Shown here one piece after another: positions 28,676 through 38,266 of a DNA stretch of 64,000 bases. Made by a program: the position numbers and the translations under genes. A model generated the notes under the pieces. It was given only the letters and a program-made list of their open reading frames with translations. It searched no databases and was not told the DNA's origin. Source of the DNA: Cyanidium caldarium (Eukaryota; Rhodophyta; Bangiophyceae; Cyanidiales; Cyanidiaceae); the NCBI GenBank assembly GCA_026184775.1, contig JANCYW010000019.1, positions 62,001 through 126,000 on the forward strand, given 5' to 3'. Numbering within the stretch: position 1 is the first letter of the stretch; every line of letters starts with the position of its first letter.

Positions 28676-30574
28676 ATGCGACCCAGCGGCACCACTGCGG
28701 CATTCTCTATATCGAATGAAGCGACGAGCGCCGCGACGACGACGACGCCACACCCTCCCAACAAAGAGCGGTGCATGTCGGCCACCCCCACGTCAGTGTT
28801 GGAGACCGAGCAGGCGTGCGGCCTTGGACCCGAGCACCGCCCGGACACCGCAGCGAGCCAGGCGGGCGTTTTCTCCAACGGCTGCGCCATGGATTTGCCA
28901 GCAGAGGACGACGAGGGCGCTGTAGAGTACAAGCGCATGCTGGTGTCGCCGTCGCGCGAGCGTTTTGAGGAGCTGGTGACGCAGCTCAAGTACCGTATGG
29001 CCGCTGGGCACGGCGAGGCGCTCTACCAGCTGGGTTACGACAACGACGGCAAGGCGCGCGGTATCTCCGACGCGGGCATGGACGCGTCGCTGGCCACCCT
29101 CAAACGCATGGCTGCAGAACTGGCGGCCGAGGCCACCACTGTGCTGCGTTGTCGAGCGCGCGAGGGCGACGTGGCGCAGGTCTTGGTGCGTTGCAAGCCG
29201 CGCAACTGCGAAGAGTTCACCGACCTGCGCATCTGTGTATCCGGCAACGTCGACGCCGGCAAGTCATCGCTGCTGGGCGTGCTGTGTGGCAACGGTCAGC
29301 TGGATAACGGGCGCGGGCTGTCGCGCGCGCAGGTGCTCACGCACAAGCACGAGCTGGAGACCGGCCGCACGTCGGCCATCAGCACCCAGCTGATGGGCTT
29401 TGACGCCGCCGGCCGCGTGGTGAACTATGCCAGCTCGGGCTCGGTGCGCCACCTGAGCTGGGCGGACATTGTGGCGCAGTCGTGTAAGCTGATCACCTTT
29501 AGCGATCTGGCCGGACACGAGAGATACCTCAAGACCACCATGTTCGGGCTGACGGCGCACGCGCCCGACTACTGCATGATGGTGGTGGCGCTCAATCAGG
29601 GCGTGCTGCGCATGACCCGCGAGCACCTAGCCATCGCGCTGGCGCTCAAGGTGCCGGTGTTCGCGGTGCTCACCAAGAGCGACCTGGCGCCCGACACGGT
29701 GGCCGAGCGCACCGTGCAGGACCTGAGCAAGATGCTCAAGTCGCCCGGCGCGCGCAAAGTGCCGGTGCTGGTGAAGACGTTGGAGGACGTGAGCATGTGC
29801 GCGAAGAACATCCCGGACGACCGGGTGGTGCCCATGTTTGCGGTTAGCAACGTGACCGGCGAGGGACTGGATCTGCTGCGTGCGTTCCTCAACCTGATCC
29901 CGCTGCGGCATGACTGGAGCGAGCACGGCAAGAGCGCGCTCACCGAATTCACCATTGACGAGCACTTTATGGTCACCGGCGTCGGCACGGTGGTGTCCGG
30001 GGTGTGTCTCCGCGGCTCGGTGTGTCAGGGCCAGGCGGTGTATCTGGGGCCGGACGGCCTGGGGCGCTTTACCCGCATCTCCATCAAGTCGGTGCACTAC
30101 AAGCGGGTGCCGGCGCAGCGACTGGTGGCCGGCCAGTCGGGATCGTTGGCGTTGAAGAAAGTGCGCCGCGAGAAGGTGCGCAAGGGCATGGTGATTCTGT
30201 CGCTCAGCGCGGCCAACAACGCGGCCTGCATCAGCGCACAGCCGCCGCCCACCGCCTCGCACCCGGCGGCGCCAAGCTGCGTGATCGAGTTCGAAGCGGA
30301 AGTGGTGCTGATGTACCACAGCACCAGCGTGCGCGTCGGGTATCAGCCCATTCTGCACTGCAGCACCATTCGTCAGGCCGCGCAGGTGACCGCCATGGAC
30401 CGCGAACTGGTGCGCATGGGCGAGCGCGCCCGCCTCCAGTTTCGCTTCCTGTACCGACCCGAGTGGCTGCATGTGGGCGACCGGTTCTGTTTCCGGGAGG
30501 GCCGCACCAAGGGCATCGGGCACGTGACGCAGTTGGTGGAGCGGTGGACGCGGGAACTCGCGCCCGGTTTCTAG
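28676..30574 (+). CDS. GTPBP1: GTPBP1-type translational GTPase
   Basis: 632 aa from the first ATG (28775 is a second candidate). A helical N-terminal region precedes the G domain: G1 GNVDAGKSSLLG (about 190-201), the GTPBP signature 'HKHELETGRTSAIS', G3 DLAGHERYLKTTMFG and G4 TKSD. The beta-barrel domains follow (EFTIDEHFMVTGVGTVVSGV, LVAGQSGSLALKKVRREKVR). The GTPBP1/2 family is related to eEF1A and HBS1. GTPBP1 delivers aminoacyl-tRNA weakly and is linked to mRNA decay by the exosome and to ribosome rescue. All GTP-binding motifs are intact, so it should be an active GTPase. Confidence 0.92.
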   Translation: MRPSGTTAAFSISNEATSAATTTTPHPPNKERCMSATPTSVLETEQACGLGPEHRPDTAASQAGVFSNGCAMDLPAEDDEGAVEYKRMLVSPSRERFEELVTQLKYRMAAGHGEALYQLGYDNDGKARGISDAGMDASLATLKRMAAELAAEATTVLRCRAREGDVAQVLVRCKPRNCEEFTDLRICVSGNVDAGKSSLLGVLCGNGQLDNGRGLSRAQVLTHKHELETGRTSAISTQLMGFDAAGRVVNYASSGSVRHLSWADIVAQSCKLITFSDLAGHERYLKTTMFGLTAHAPDYCMMVVALNQGVLRMTREHLAIALALKVPVFAVLTKSDLAPDTVAERTVQDLSKMLKSPGARKVPVLVKTLEDVSMCAKNIPDDRVVPMFAVSNVTGEGLDLLRAFLNLIPLRHDWSEHGKSALTEFTIDEHFMVTGVGTVVSGVCLRGSVCQGQAVYLGPDGLGRFTRISIKSVHYKRVPAQRLVAGQSGSLALKKVRREKVRKGMVILSLSAANNAACISAQPPPTASHPAAPSCVIEFEAEVVLMYHSTSVRVGYQPILHCSTIRQAAQVTAMDRELVRMGERARLQFRFLYRPEWLHVGDRFCFREGRTKGIGHVTQLVERWTRELAPGF

Positions 30575-30888
30575 AATATGCATATAGCTGAACGGTGGAG
30601 GGTAAACCGGCGGAAGACGCGTGCGAATGTGTCCTGTGTGTGGGGGCAGGCGATGCGCTGGCGATGCGCAGGCGATGCGCCGGTGGATGGACGCTTCGGC
30701 CGAATGGTAGCAATATTGTCCTTTTTGAGGCATCATTCGACATGCGGATCGCCGGCGCGTCGGGCTGCGGCGACCGCATCGGACGTGCCGCATGCTCTGC
30801 CGCCTCGCGGTGCGGTCGATCACCCCCTGCCTCTCCGTTTTTGCCCACCTGATCGCCCACACCACCGGGACAGCCTCCTCCACCCGCG
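30575..30888. promoter_or_regulatory. Upstream region of RPL5 with 11-bp tandem repeat
   Basis: A 314-bp spacer between GTPBP1 and RPL5, both on the plus strand. Three head-to-tail copies of an 11-mer (GGCGATGCGC plus one variable base) lie at 30649-30681, about 210 bp before the RPL5 ATG. A T-rich tract lies near 30720. Promoter function is inferred from position. Confidence 0.4.
30649..30681 (+). repeat. 11-bp tandem repeat, three copies
   Basis: Units GGCGATGCGCT, GGCGATGCGCA and GGCGATGCGCC lie in direct tandem, differing only at the last base, inside the RPL5 upstream region. Confidence 0.8.
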
Positions 30889-31803
30889 ATGGTGTTCGTC
30901 AAAGTCGTGAAAAACAAGGCCTACTTCAAGCGGTTTCAGGTGAAGCCGCGGCGGCGCCGCGAGGGCAAGACCGACTATCAGGCGCGGCGAGCGCTGGTAG
31001 TGTCGGACAAGACCAAGTACAACTCGCCCAAGTACCGCCTGGTGGTGCGGATTACCAACACGGACATTGTGTGCCAGATCGTCCACGCGCGTATCGAGGG
31101 CGATCACGTGCTGACGGCGGCGTACGCGCACGAACTGCCGCGGTACGGCATACCGGTTGGGCTGACCAACTACGCCGCCGCGTACGCCACCGGGTTGTTG
31201 GTGGCGCGTCGGGTGCTCACCAAGCTGGGACTGGCGGATGCCTACGTGGGCAAAGAGGAGGCCGACGGCGAGATGTACCGGGTGGAGCCGCAGGAGGACA
31301 GGCGGCCGTTCCGCGCGCTGTTAGACGTGGGGCTGGTGCGCACCACCACCGGCCACCGGGTATTCGGCGCCATGAAGGGCGCGGTGGACGGCGGCCTGGA
31401 CGTGCCCCACAACGAAAAGCGCTTCCCCAAATACAACAAGGAAAACGGTTTCGACCCCGAGGCGCTCAAGGCACGCATCTACGGCCAGCACGTGTCCGAG
31501 TACATGGACAAGCTGCGCAACGAGGACCCCGAAAAGTACCAGCGACAGTTCTCGCGGTTCATTCAGGCGGGCATCGAGCCCGACCAAGTCGAGGACATGT
31601 ACCGCGAGGCGCACCGCCGCATTCGCGAATCGCCCGAGGTGGTGCATACCGACAAGAGCCGCGTGGTGAAGCGGCCCCGCCAAATGCCCAAATTGTCGCT
31701 GGAGGAACGCAAGGTGCGACTGGCGGCACGCGTGGCCGAGCTGGCGCGCGCGGCCGCCGCCACCCAACGCGAAGAGGGGGAGGCGGAGATGGTCGCCTCT
31801 TGA
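30889..31803 (+). CDS. RPL5: 60S ribosomal protein L5 (uL18)
   Basis: 304 aa from ATG 30889. The family start [19 protein letters not shown] is present, then [49 protein letters not shown], '[20 protein letters not shown]' and [12 protein letters not shown]. Length is close to the usual roughly 297 aa, with a small C-terminal extension. RPL5 binds 5S rRNA and with RPL11 forms the 5S RNP that is docked into pre-60S particles. All 5S-binding basic segments are retained. Confidence 0.97.
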   Translation: MVFVKVVKNKAYFKRFQVKPRRRREGKTDYQARRALVVSDKTKYNSPKYRLVVRITNTDIVCQIVHARIEGDHVLTAAYAHELPRYGIPVGLTNYAAAYATGLLVARRVLTKLGLADAYVGKEEADGEMYRVEPQEDRRPFRALLDVGLVRTTTGHRVFGAMKGAVDGGLDVPHNEKRFPKYNKENGFDPEALKARIYGQHVSEYMDKLRNEDPEKYQRQFSRFIQAGIEPDQVEDMYREAHRRIRESPEVVHTDKSRVVKRPRQMPKLSLEERKVRLAARVAELARAAAATQREEGEAEMVAS

Positions 31804-31855
31804 GGAGGGAAGGCCGGCGGGAGTGTGAAGGTATACGTCTGCAGCAGTGAATGCT

Positions 31856-31872
31856 CAGTGAGTAGCTCACTG
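31856..31872. repeat. Perfect 7-bp inverted repeat
   Basis: CAGTGAG-TAG-CTCACTG lies 53 bp after the RPL5 stop and about 8 bp before a TATA-like box. It could be part of the RPL5 3' end or an operator for mS35; function is unknown. Confidence 0.5.
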
Positions 31873-31880
31873 GTGGCCTC

Positions 31881-31886
31881 TATAAA
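31881..31886 (+). promoter_or_regulatory. TATA-like box upstream of mS35
   Basis: TATAAA in a GC-rich spacer, about 215 bp before the mS35 ATG. Position is plausible but untested. Confidence 0.3.
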
Positions 31887-32102
31887 CTTCTGTCGCTCTG
31901 CGCACTGCCCACATCGACATGCGATGGATGCAACGTCTGCCGGTTGGATGACCGATGCGAGCGTCGGCGGGTTGCTCGTGGGAGACCCAAAACTGTGGCC
32001 TCGGTGCGTAGACACCCATAGGATGGTCGCGAGTGAGTAGCAACAGCTTTCGAACAGACTACAGAGCAGCGCCAAGTACAGTGGCACTCCAGAGCGCTCT
32101 TC

Positions 32103-33170
32103 ATGCTCATAGCGGTCGGTAGAGCTTGGCGCCTGGTGGGCTCGCCAGCGTCCCGAGGAACACTTCATGGTCGCGGCCGACGGACTGCGGAAAACACCTA
32201 CCTCCATCGACACGTGCCGAGGGAGGGGCAGACGTCGCCACTCGCCCCTCTGTCGCTTTTTTGGCTAGCGTATCGGCGGTGTATAGCCAGCAAGGCGGGC
32301 AAGGACGGCGAGGACAAGAAGGGCGGCGGCCGACGGCGCGATCAGGCGCCGCCATCACCGTCGTCGCCCACCGCGGACGAGTCCGAAATCGAGGCCATGC
32401 TGCTGGCCGGTGATGAGATGGAAGAGGCGGTGCGGGTGGCCGAGGCGGAGCGGGAGGCGCGGCGGGAGGCCGAGGCCGAGGCGGCCGCCGCCGAGGCTGC
32501 CCGCCGACGCGCAGCCAGCGAGGCGGCCATCACGCCCGCCGAACGGGTGTTCGGTGAAGAGCATGCGCACGACTTTTCCCCGGAGCAGGTGCGTTCTCTG
32601 TTGGAGCAGATGGAACAGCGCATTCTGGGCATCGATCCGCACGCTCAACAGCGTCCTGCCGTCCCGCCGGTCGTGCCCGCCGTGCCCATCCGCACCACGC
32701 TGCTGCCGCTGCTGGAGCGCGCCACCACCGTCACCACCCACCGCGTCTACATGACCGGCCGGCAGTACGGCTCGCATCCGATGGAACGCAAAGTGACCAT
32801 GCGAGTGGATATGGCGCGCGCGCAAGCCGACCAATTGTTGTCGGTGCCCGCCCGCCACGCGCTGCAGGCGATGGCCGGCGGGCGATATCACCGCGACACC
32901 CAGCAGCTGACCCTCAACTGTGACAAGTACGAGACGCGCGCCGAAAACATCCGCACGCTGCTGCGCCAGTTGGATGCGCTGGTGGTGCAGGCTCATCGGG
33001 CGGTCGGCGAGCCGGTGCCCGACACCCTGCTGCAGCCGTTCTGGGACGAGCGCGCGCAACAGCAACTGGAGCAGCTGCAGCCGGGACTGGCCGAGGTGAT
33101 GCACCGCGAACGCCAACGATGGCAGGCGGTGCAACAGGTCATGCCGGAGAATGTGCACGGCGGGAGGTGA
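32103..33170 (+). CDS. MRPS35: Mitochondrial small-subunit ribosomal protein mS35
   Basis: 355 aa from ATG 32103. The N-terminal 50 residues are rich in Arg and Ser and nearly free of acids until a GRGRRTAEN stretch, consistent with a mitochondrial presequence. An Ala/Glu/Arg coiled region follows. The mS35 (MRPS28/MRPS35) domain covers about 225-310: 'RKVTMRVDM', LQAMAGGRYHRDTQQLTLNC and KYETRAENIRTLLRQLDALV. This pattern ('GRYN..T..L.I...+...R..N+..') is diagnostic for the family, which binds the head of the mitoribosomal small subunit. It converges on the ubiquitin protease gene with a 60-bp gap. Confidence 0.82.
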   Translation: MLIAVGRAWRLVGSPASRGTLHGRGRRTAENTYLHRHVPREGQTSPLAPLSLFWLAYRRCIASKAGKDGEDKKGGGRRRDQAPPSPSSPTADESEIEAMLLAGDEMEEAVRVAEAEREARREAEAEAAAAEAARRRAASEAAITPAERVFGEEHAHDFSPEQVRSLLEQMEQRILGIDPHAQQRPAVPPVVPAVPIRTTLLPLLERATTVTTHRVYMTGRQYGSHPMERKVTMRVDMARAQADQLLSVPARHALQAMAGGRYHRDTQQLTLNCDKYETRAENIRTLLRQLDALVVQAHRAVGEPVPDTLLQPFWDERAQQQLEQLQPGLAEVMHRERQRWQAVQQVMPENVHGGR

Positions 33171-33230
33171 GAGGAGGAGGGCGTGGGGAGCGTTTCGTGT
33201 CGGTCGGTCTCTCCACGCTTTCTTATCGGT

Positions 33231-35795
33231 TTACAGGGCGCCCCTCCGGGGCGTGTCGGTCTGCCGATAAAACAGCACGTACGCCGACTGGTTGACGATG
33301 CGTTTGGCGGCCGCTTCTTCTGAGTCGGGCAACGGCGAAACGTGCGCGTCGTCCAAGTAGAACCAGCGGGCGCAAGCGTCCCGATAACAGGAGGCGGTGT
33401 AGTGGCCGCCGCCCAGACCGCCCATGTGATGGCTGACGGCGAACAGATCGTAGGCGACGCGCTCGCCGCGACACTCGAGCACCAGATCGCGCAGCGGAAA
33501 CTCCACCAGCACCTCCAGTTTGTCGCGGAACCAGCTGCTGTACTGGAAACGCTTCAGGTGCACCACCAGGACGCGTGGTAGGCGGTACAGGGTGAGTTGC
33601 TTGGAGGCGCGCTGGTGTTTCTTGCATCGCGAGCAGTACCACAGGTTGTCCTCGTCAAGCACTTCGGTCTCGCTCCACAAATGCAGACACTGGTACAGGT
33701 CCACTCTGGCGGGTGCGTGTCGTCCGCCAGCGCCGTTGTGGGAGCTGTGGGCGGCGCTGACGAAACGGTCGCGGGCAGCGCGCCAGGTGGAGTCGACGGC
33801 GGCGGTATCGACATCGCCGCCGCGGCTGCGCCACTGCAACTCGTATAGGCAGTGCGATGCGGCCGCCGTGGAGGCGCCATCGCGCGGCCGCACCTCAAAG
33901 GCTTCCGGTTCGATGCCCCAACGACGCAGCCGCAGCTGCACCTCGCGATGAAGATGCGCTTCAGAGGTCGCCGGCGGGACGGTAAATAGCAGCGGCACGC
34001 CGATAAGGTTGCGCTCGGCGTCCGTTCGCACCACCTCGACGAGGCGCGCCTCGTCCGCAGTCGCGGCGGCGGCGGTGGCAGCGGTCGACAATGCGCCAGT
34101 CGCTTGGCGCGTGGAATGCACTCCGTTGCGCATGCTATCCGGAATGGCATGCAACAGCCCGATCGCTGGGTGGTGCTCGCGCGCACAGCGCTCCTCGCTG
34201 CGTTTCAAGGCGGCCGCGTCGGCCACCTCGATGACCAGCAGCGTGTCCGAATCGAGCACCCGCTCCAGGCGCCGTTTGGGTGACAGCAAGAACGTGCTAC
34301 TACTGCCGCTGCCCACCGAGCGATTCGTTTCCAGTCCGCGCAACAGTGCCAACCGCGCCGCCTCCACCCCGCTCACTTGCTGCAGGCGTTCTTTCAGCGT
34401 TTGCAGTATGCCACGTCGCGGCACTCGCAGCTCGTAATGCGTCGGGCCGGTGCCGTCGTGCTGTTCGGCCAGCGTCCACAACACCACCGACACGATGCGC
34501 TCTTTGCGGCCCGGCAGCGGCAGCGACAGGTACACCAGCGGATCGTATGTGACGCTGACGCGGTCGCAGTCAGGACAGCGCACCGTGGAGCGGTACTGGC
34601 CGTGGAACAAATCCACCACCACCGAGTCGTTGCGGGCGCAGTGCCGCTGCCACGCCACATCGGGCGGTATCTCCTCGTCGGGGTCCTCGGCAATGTACGG
34701 TTTCCGGCGCACGCGATTCAGATCCTCGTGCAAGCCGTCCAACAAGAAGGTGATCAGCTCTTGCGAGTCCTGCTGCGCGTAGCCGGAGAACTGCGGCGCG
34801 AAACGCGATATCTGGTACTTGAAGCGGCGCGGTGCCACCGCCGATCGCGATGAGGTCGAGGACGAGGACGATGGCATCGGCGCCCACAGCTGTTGCACCA
34901 GCGCGGCGTACTCTTCGGCCAGCACGCCGCCGGTGCCTAACGGGTTGGTGCGGTTCAAATCCGCCCGGTACTGCTGCGTGATGAAGTAGTGCGTCAGGGG
35001 CGCGGTGGACGCCAGGCACTGCACCGCCGAGTTCATAAAGCAGGTGTTGCCCAGATTGACCAGCCCCGTCAATCCCGCGGATGGAGAAGGCGACAACGAC
35101 GAGGCGCTCGGTTCGGCCGCCGCCGGCGCCGGCGGCGCGGTGCGTAGTCGCTGTATCGGCCGTTTCACCTCGGTCACCAGCTCGGTCTGGTCGGTGATCA
35201 TCGCGTCGCGCACCGTGCCAGATCGCGGCAGCGCCTCGCCCGAGTCGGCCAGATACAGCGAGCCGTCGTACAGGGCGCAGATGTCGGCCTCCTGGGAGAC
35301 AAACTCCGGTCGGCCATCGATCAACACCCGTAGCGGGCGCACCTCCACCAGCCCGTTGCTCATCAACGGTAACAAGTCAGGCGGCTCCGCGTCCGCTCCG
35401 TACCGTTCCCGCAGCTTGCGAAACTCCGCCTCCGGCACCAGCACGAAATCCACCGACTCTAGCAGGCCACTGCGCAGCAGTCGCGGGTGCTCCGGGTCCA
35501 CCAGCTGCGAGAGCGGCATCGCCGATCGCTGCCATTCGTCCTCGCGGTACCAGGCCGCCGGCACGGCAGCATACCGATTCGGCCGGGCGCTGTTGACCGC
35601 GCTGCCGCCGGAAGCGCTGGTGGAGACGGCGGCGGCGGCCGCAGCCGCAGCCACCGACCGGGTCACCGGCCGGTGCTCCACGCCGCGCGTTGGCGTCGTG
35701 CTATCCAGTGCGTCGTGCCCGTTCAAGTTTTCCCGCTTCCTCACCATCTCCTCGCTCTCCATCGGCTGTGTGGGTGTGCCTCTCGGGCTCTTCAT
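33231..35795 (-). CDS. Ubiquitin-specific protease, USP4/11/15-like (DUSP plus USP)
   Basis: 854 aa from the first ATG at 35795. A degenerate DUSP-like segment comes first (AAVPAAWYREDEWQR, 'LLESVDFVLVPEAEFRKL', about 85-140), then a linker, then the USP catalytic domain: Cys box GLVNLGNTCFMNSAVQCL (about 250), 'FSGYAQQDSQELITFLLDGL', zinc-ribbon cysteines (CPDC and CSRC), VVHLKRFQYSSWFRDKL, His box GGLGGGHYTASC, and the WFYLDDAHVS aspartate. The Cys, His and Asp triad is complete, so it should be active. A long insert splits the catalytic domain, as in USP4/15. Substrates are unknown. It shares a 390-bp divergent spacer with the SLC25A38 gene. Confidence 0.9.
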   Translation of the reverse strand: MKSPRGTPTQPMESEEMVRKRENLNGHDALDSTTPTRGVEHRPVTRSVAAAAAAAAVSTSASGGSAVNSARPNRYAAVPAAWYREDEWQRSAMPLSQLVDPEHPRLLRSGLLESVDFVLVPEAEFRKLRERYGADAEPPDLLPLMSNGLVEVRPLRVLIDGRPEFVSQEADICALYDGSLYLADSGEALPRSGTVRDAMITDQTELVTEVKRPIQRLRTAPPAPAAAEPSASSLSPSPSAGLTGLVNLGNTCFMNSAVQCLASTAPLTHYFITQQYRADLNRTNPLGTGGVLAEEYAALVQQLWAPMPSSSSSTSSRSAVAPRRFKYQISRFAPQFSGYAQQDSQELITFLLDGLHEDLNRVRRKPYIAEDPDEEIPPDVAWQRHCARNDSVVVDLFHGQYRSTVRCPDCDRVSVTYDPLVYLSLPLPGRKERIVSVVLWTLAEQHDGTGPTHYELRVPRRGILQTLKERLQQVSGVEAARLALLRGLETNRSVGSGSSSTFLLSPKRRLERVLDSDTLLVIEVADAAALKRSEERCAREHHPAIGLLHAIPDSMRNGVHSTRQATGALSTAATAAAATADEARLVEVVRTDAERNLIGVPLLFTVPPATSEAHLHREVQLRLRRWGIEPEAFEVRPRDGASTAAASHCLYELQWRSRGGDVDTAAVDSTWRAARDRFVSAAHSSHNGAGGRHAPARVDLYQCLHLWSETEVLDEDNLWYCSRCKKHQRASKQLTLYRLPRVLVVHLKRFQYSSWFRDKLEVLVEFPLRDLVLECRGERVAYDLFAVSHHMGGLGGGHYTASCYRDACARWFYLDDAHVSPLPDSEEAAAKRIVNQSAYVLFYRQTDTPRRGAL

Positions 35796-36185
35796 GGGGG
35801 CGCTCCCAGGCGAATCGACAGCAGACCGCCTGAAGCGTTTCGAACCGCCCGAAGACCGCGCCGAATCCGCTCTGCGGCGTGGAGCGGCCGCGCGCCCACG
35901 CGTCGCAGGCTCTATCCGCTGTGGGGAGGGCCGCACCGGGCACACCGCCGGAGCACCTCTCTATCGCAAACGGAGGGCAGTGGCGCGCAGCTATGGAGGC
36001 ACGGGCAGCGGGACGCTGCTGAGCGGACGGGTGGTGTATCGACTGGCCGGGGAGTGGTGTCGCATGCCGGGGCTCTAGCGACCGCGACGACGACAGCAGG
36101 CGGCGCAGAGGGGTTCGGGTCTTTCGGGGCGGCCGGGTGGGTGCTTTACGCATTGGAAAGGCGTGCGCGCCGTTGGTCGCTTTGA
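35796..36185. other. Divergent spacer USP / SLC25A38
   Basis: A 390-bp spacer between genes pointing away from each other. The USP frame remains open upstream (to about 35945) without an ATG. No TATA box, repeat or RNA gene was recognised. Confidence 0.35.
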
Positions 36186-37265
36186 ATGACTTCCGCGGGC
36201 TCCAAGGAGCACAAGCGACTGTCCAACTTTTTGGCCGGGGCGGCGTCGGGCTTGACGACCACGCTGGCGCTGCAGCCGCTCGATGTGGTCAAGACACGGC
36301 TGCAGCAGACTATGGCGTTCTCGCACACCGCCGGGCTACTGGAGGAGGGCCTGGTGTTCGATCCGGAGCGGGCGCGGCAGCGCAAGCCGCTGATACGGCC
36401 GGGCAAGACGTGGCGAGCGGCGCGGGCGGTGGTCGAGGAGGCCGGCCTGCGCGGACTGTGGCGCGGCACGACGCCCACCATTCTGCGCAACTCGCTGGGG
36501 GTCGGGACGTATTTCGTCACCTTGAACCAGTTGACCACCTCGTTGCGCGGCGATCAGGCGTATCTGGCACCGCAGCACGCGCTGCTGGCGGGCGCCACTG
36601 CCCGCTCGGTGTCGGCGACGATGCTGTGTCCGCTGACGGTGGTCAAGGCGCGCTTCGAGGCGGCCGGTCGAAAAGAGTACCGACACGTCGGCGATGCGCT
36701 GTGGAAGATCGCCCGCACCGAGGGAGTGCGCGGTCTCTTCTCGGGCCTGCTGCCGACGGTATTCCGCGATGCGCCCTACTCGGCGCTGTACGTGTTCATC
36801 TATCTGCGGGTGCGCGACCGACTGGTGGAACTGGCACCACACGCCAACAACATGGCCACCAGTTTCACCGCTGGGTTTATCGGCGGCGGCCTGAGCACGC
36901 TGCTCACCCAACCGCAAGACGTGGTGAAGACGCGAATGCAGTTGGCGCGGCACTGGCACGGCCAGCGAGATCGTTACGCCACGGTGCGATCGACGGCGAG
37001 GAGCATATGGCGCGAGGAGGGCTGGTTCGGGTTTTTTCGCGGCAGCGCACCGCGTGTTCTGAAGCGGTGTCTGGGCTCGGCCATCACCTGGATGATTTAC
37101 GAGGAGGCCGTGGTAGCCGTAGATCGGCTGCTGACGCCGGCCACTTCGGCGCTGGCCACCGCCAACATGAGCGGCACCCGGCACAGCGTGGGCACCAGCA
37201 GCGGCGGCGGTGGCAGTAGCGGCAGCGGCGCCGCTGCAGCCATGGCCGCCCCCGGCAAATCGTGA
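36186..37265 (+). CDS. SLC25A38: Mitochondrial glycine carrier SLC25A38/Hem25
   Basis: 359 aa from ATG 36186. Three mitochondrial-carrier repeats are visible with signatures PLDVVKTRLQ, PLTVVKARFE and PQDVVKTRMQ. The second signature with Thr in place of the acidic residue and '+FE' after it is typical of SLC25A38, as are GLWRGTTPTILRNSLGVGTY, 'GLFSGLLPTVFRDAPYSALY' and ITWMIYEEAV. This carrier moves glycine into mitochondria for 5-aminolevulinate synthesis in animals and yeast and also supports coenzyme Q metabolism. In photosynthetic lineages heme usually starts from glutamate in the plastid, so its use here may differ. The C-terminal Gly/Ser tail is unusual. Confidence 0.88.
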   Translation: MTSAGSKEHKRLSNFLAGAASGLTTTLALQPLDVVKTRLQQTMAFSHTAGLLEEGLVFDPERARQRKPLIRPGKTWRAARAVVEEAGLRGLWRGTTPTILRNSLGVGTYFVTLNQLTTSLRGDQAYLAPQHALLAGATARSVSATMLCPLTVVKARFEAAGRKEYRHVGDALWKIARTEGVRGLFSGLLPTVFRDAPYSALYVFIYLRVRDRLVELAPHANNMATSFTAGFIGGGLSTLLTQPQDVVKTRMQLARHWHGQRDRYATVRSTARSIWREEGWFGFFRGSAPRVLKRCLGSAITWMIYEEAVVAVDRLLTPATSALATANMSGTRHSVGTSSGGGGSSGSGAAAAMAAPGKS

Positions 37266-37412
37266 GACAGAGTCGGAGAGGAGGGGCGGACGCGGGCCGC
37301 CTTCCAGACGGCGGTGATGTCCCGGATGCCCAACGGGATGTTCTTCACCGGCCGCTCCATCGGCAACGATCGACTTTGAATCGGGCACACCTCCTGCACC
37401 TCTTGCCTTCCT

Positions 37413-37958
37413 TCATGTAGTTCCCCTGGGAGCAGGGTTGGCAAACTCCAGCAGCTCGATATCAAACTCCAGTTCTGCCGCCGGCGGTATCACCCCGAGA
37501 ATGCCGCGCTCACCGTACGCCAAGCGCGGCGGACAGCGCACGCGCGCCAACTCCCCGCGCCGCATACCCGCCACGGCCAGGTCCCAGCACGGGATCACTT
37601 GCGCAGCACCCAGACGGAAGGTAAACGGGTGATTCCGTCGATGCGAGGCATCAAACTCGGTGCCGTCCGCCACCAGCCGTCCCGCGTAATGCACCGTGAC
37701 CGTAGCACCGGACACCGGGTAGACGTCAGCCGAGCGGCCGCCGTCCAGCGGCATACCCGGTCGCAGCACTTGCTTGCGCACGCCGGAGGTATGCTGTCGG
37801 TGCGATCGCAGCGTCCGTAGCATGACGACAAACAGGGACACCACGATGAAGAGGAGGCGGATGGTATTGGTGCGGCTGAGCAGTGCGGTGGAGGAGGCCG
37901 AGGTGGCGGGGCGGGTCGGAGCACTGCCGCCTCTGCCCGCTCGCGGCTTGTTACGCAT
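37413..37958 (-). CDS. Membrane-anchored FKBP-type peptidyl-prolyl isomerase
   Basis: 181 aa from ATG 37958. A hydrophobic anchor (IRLLFIVVSLFVVMLRTL, about 33-50) precedes one FKBP domain (about 65-175): VTVHYAGRLVADGTEFDASH, 'FRLGAAQVIPCWDLAVAGM', RLAYGERGILGVIPPAAELE, EFDIELLEF. The FK506-pocket residues (Tyr, Phe-Asp, Val-Ile, Trp, Tyr, Ile, Phe) are present, so it should be active and drug-binding. The anchor suggests an ER or Golgi lumenal or cytosol-facing membrane FKBP. The frame is open upstream to another ATG at 38222, which would add 88 residues and leave 44 bp after the ADO stop; I prefer 37958. Confidence 0.85.
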   Translation of the reverse strand: MRNKPRAGRGGSAPTRPATSASSTALLSRTNTIRLLFIVVSLFVVMLRTLRSHRQHTSGVRKQVLRPGMPLDGGRSADVYPVSGATVTVHYAGRLVADGTEFDASHRRNHPFTFRLGAAQVIPCWDLAVAGMRRGELARVRCPPRLAYGERGILGVIPPAAELEFDIELLEFANPAPRGTT

Positions 37959-38266
37959 GAAGTGGGCGGGGACGGGAGGGGTGTCGTCCGTTGAGGCGCT
38001 TACGAACTCGATGCGGTGTTCGGTATCGAATCGAGCGCCGGAAAGAGTCACTGCTTTACCGGCAATTGTATCTGAACCGTCCACACGGTCCGCCCCACGG
38101 CCTTCTTGCAGTGATTCCCCGAGCGACACCGCAGTCCGCCCACGTTCCGACGTGCCGTGGCAGACGCACCGAGAGCGCCGTCGAAACGGCAGCGAGGCGG
38201 TTGCTGCCTGCAGAGGCGTCATTGAGCCCACCTCCCGGTATCTCTTTACCCGCTGACGCGACCACG
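37959..38266. other. Spacer ADO / FKBP
   Basis: A 308-bp spacer between two minus-strand genes. It may contain either the FKBP promoter or, if the ATG at 38222 is used, an N-terminal extension. No RNA gene was recognised. Confidence 0.35.
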
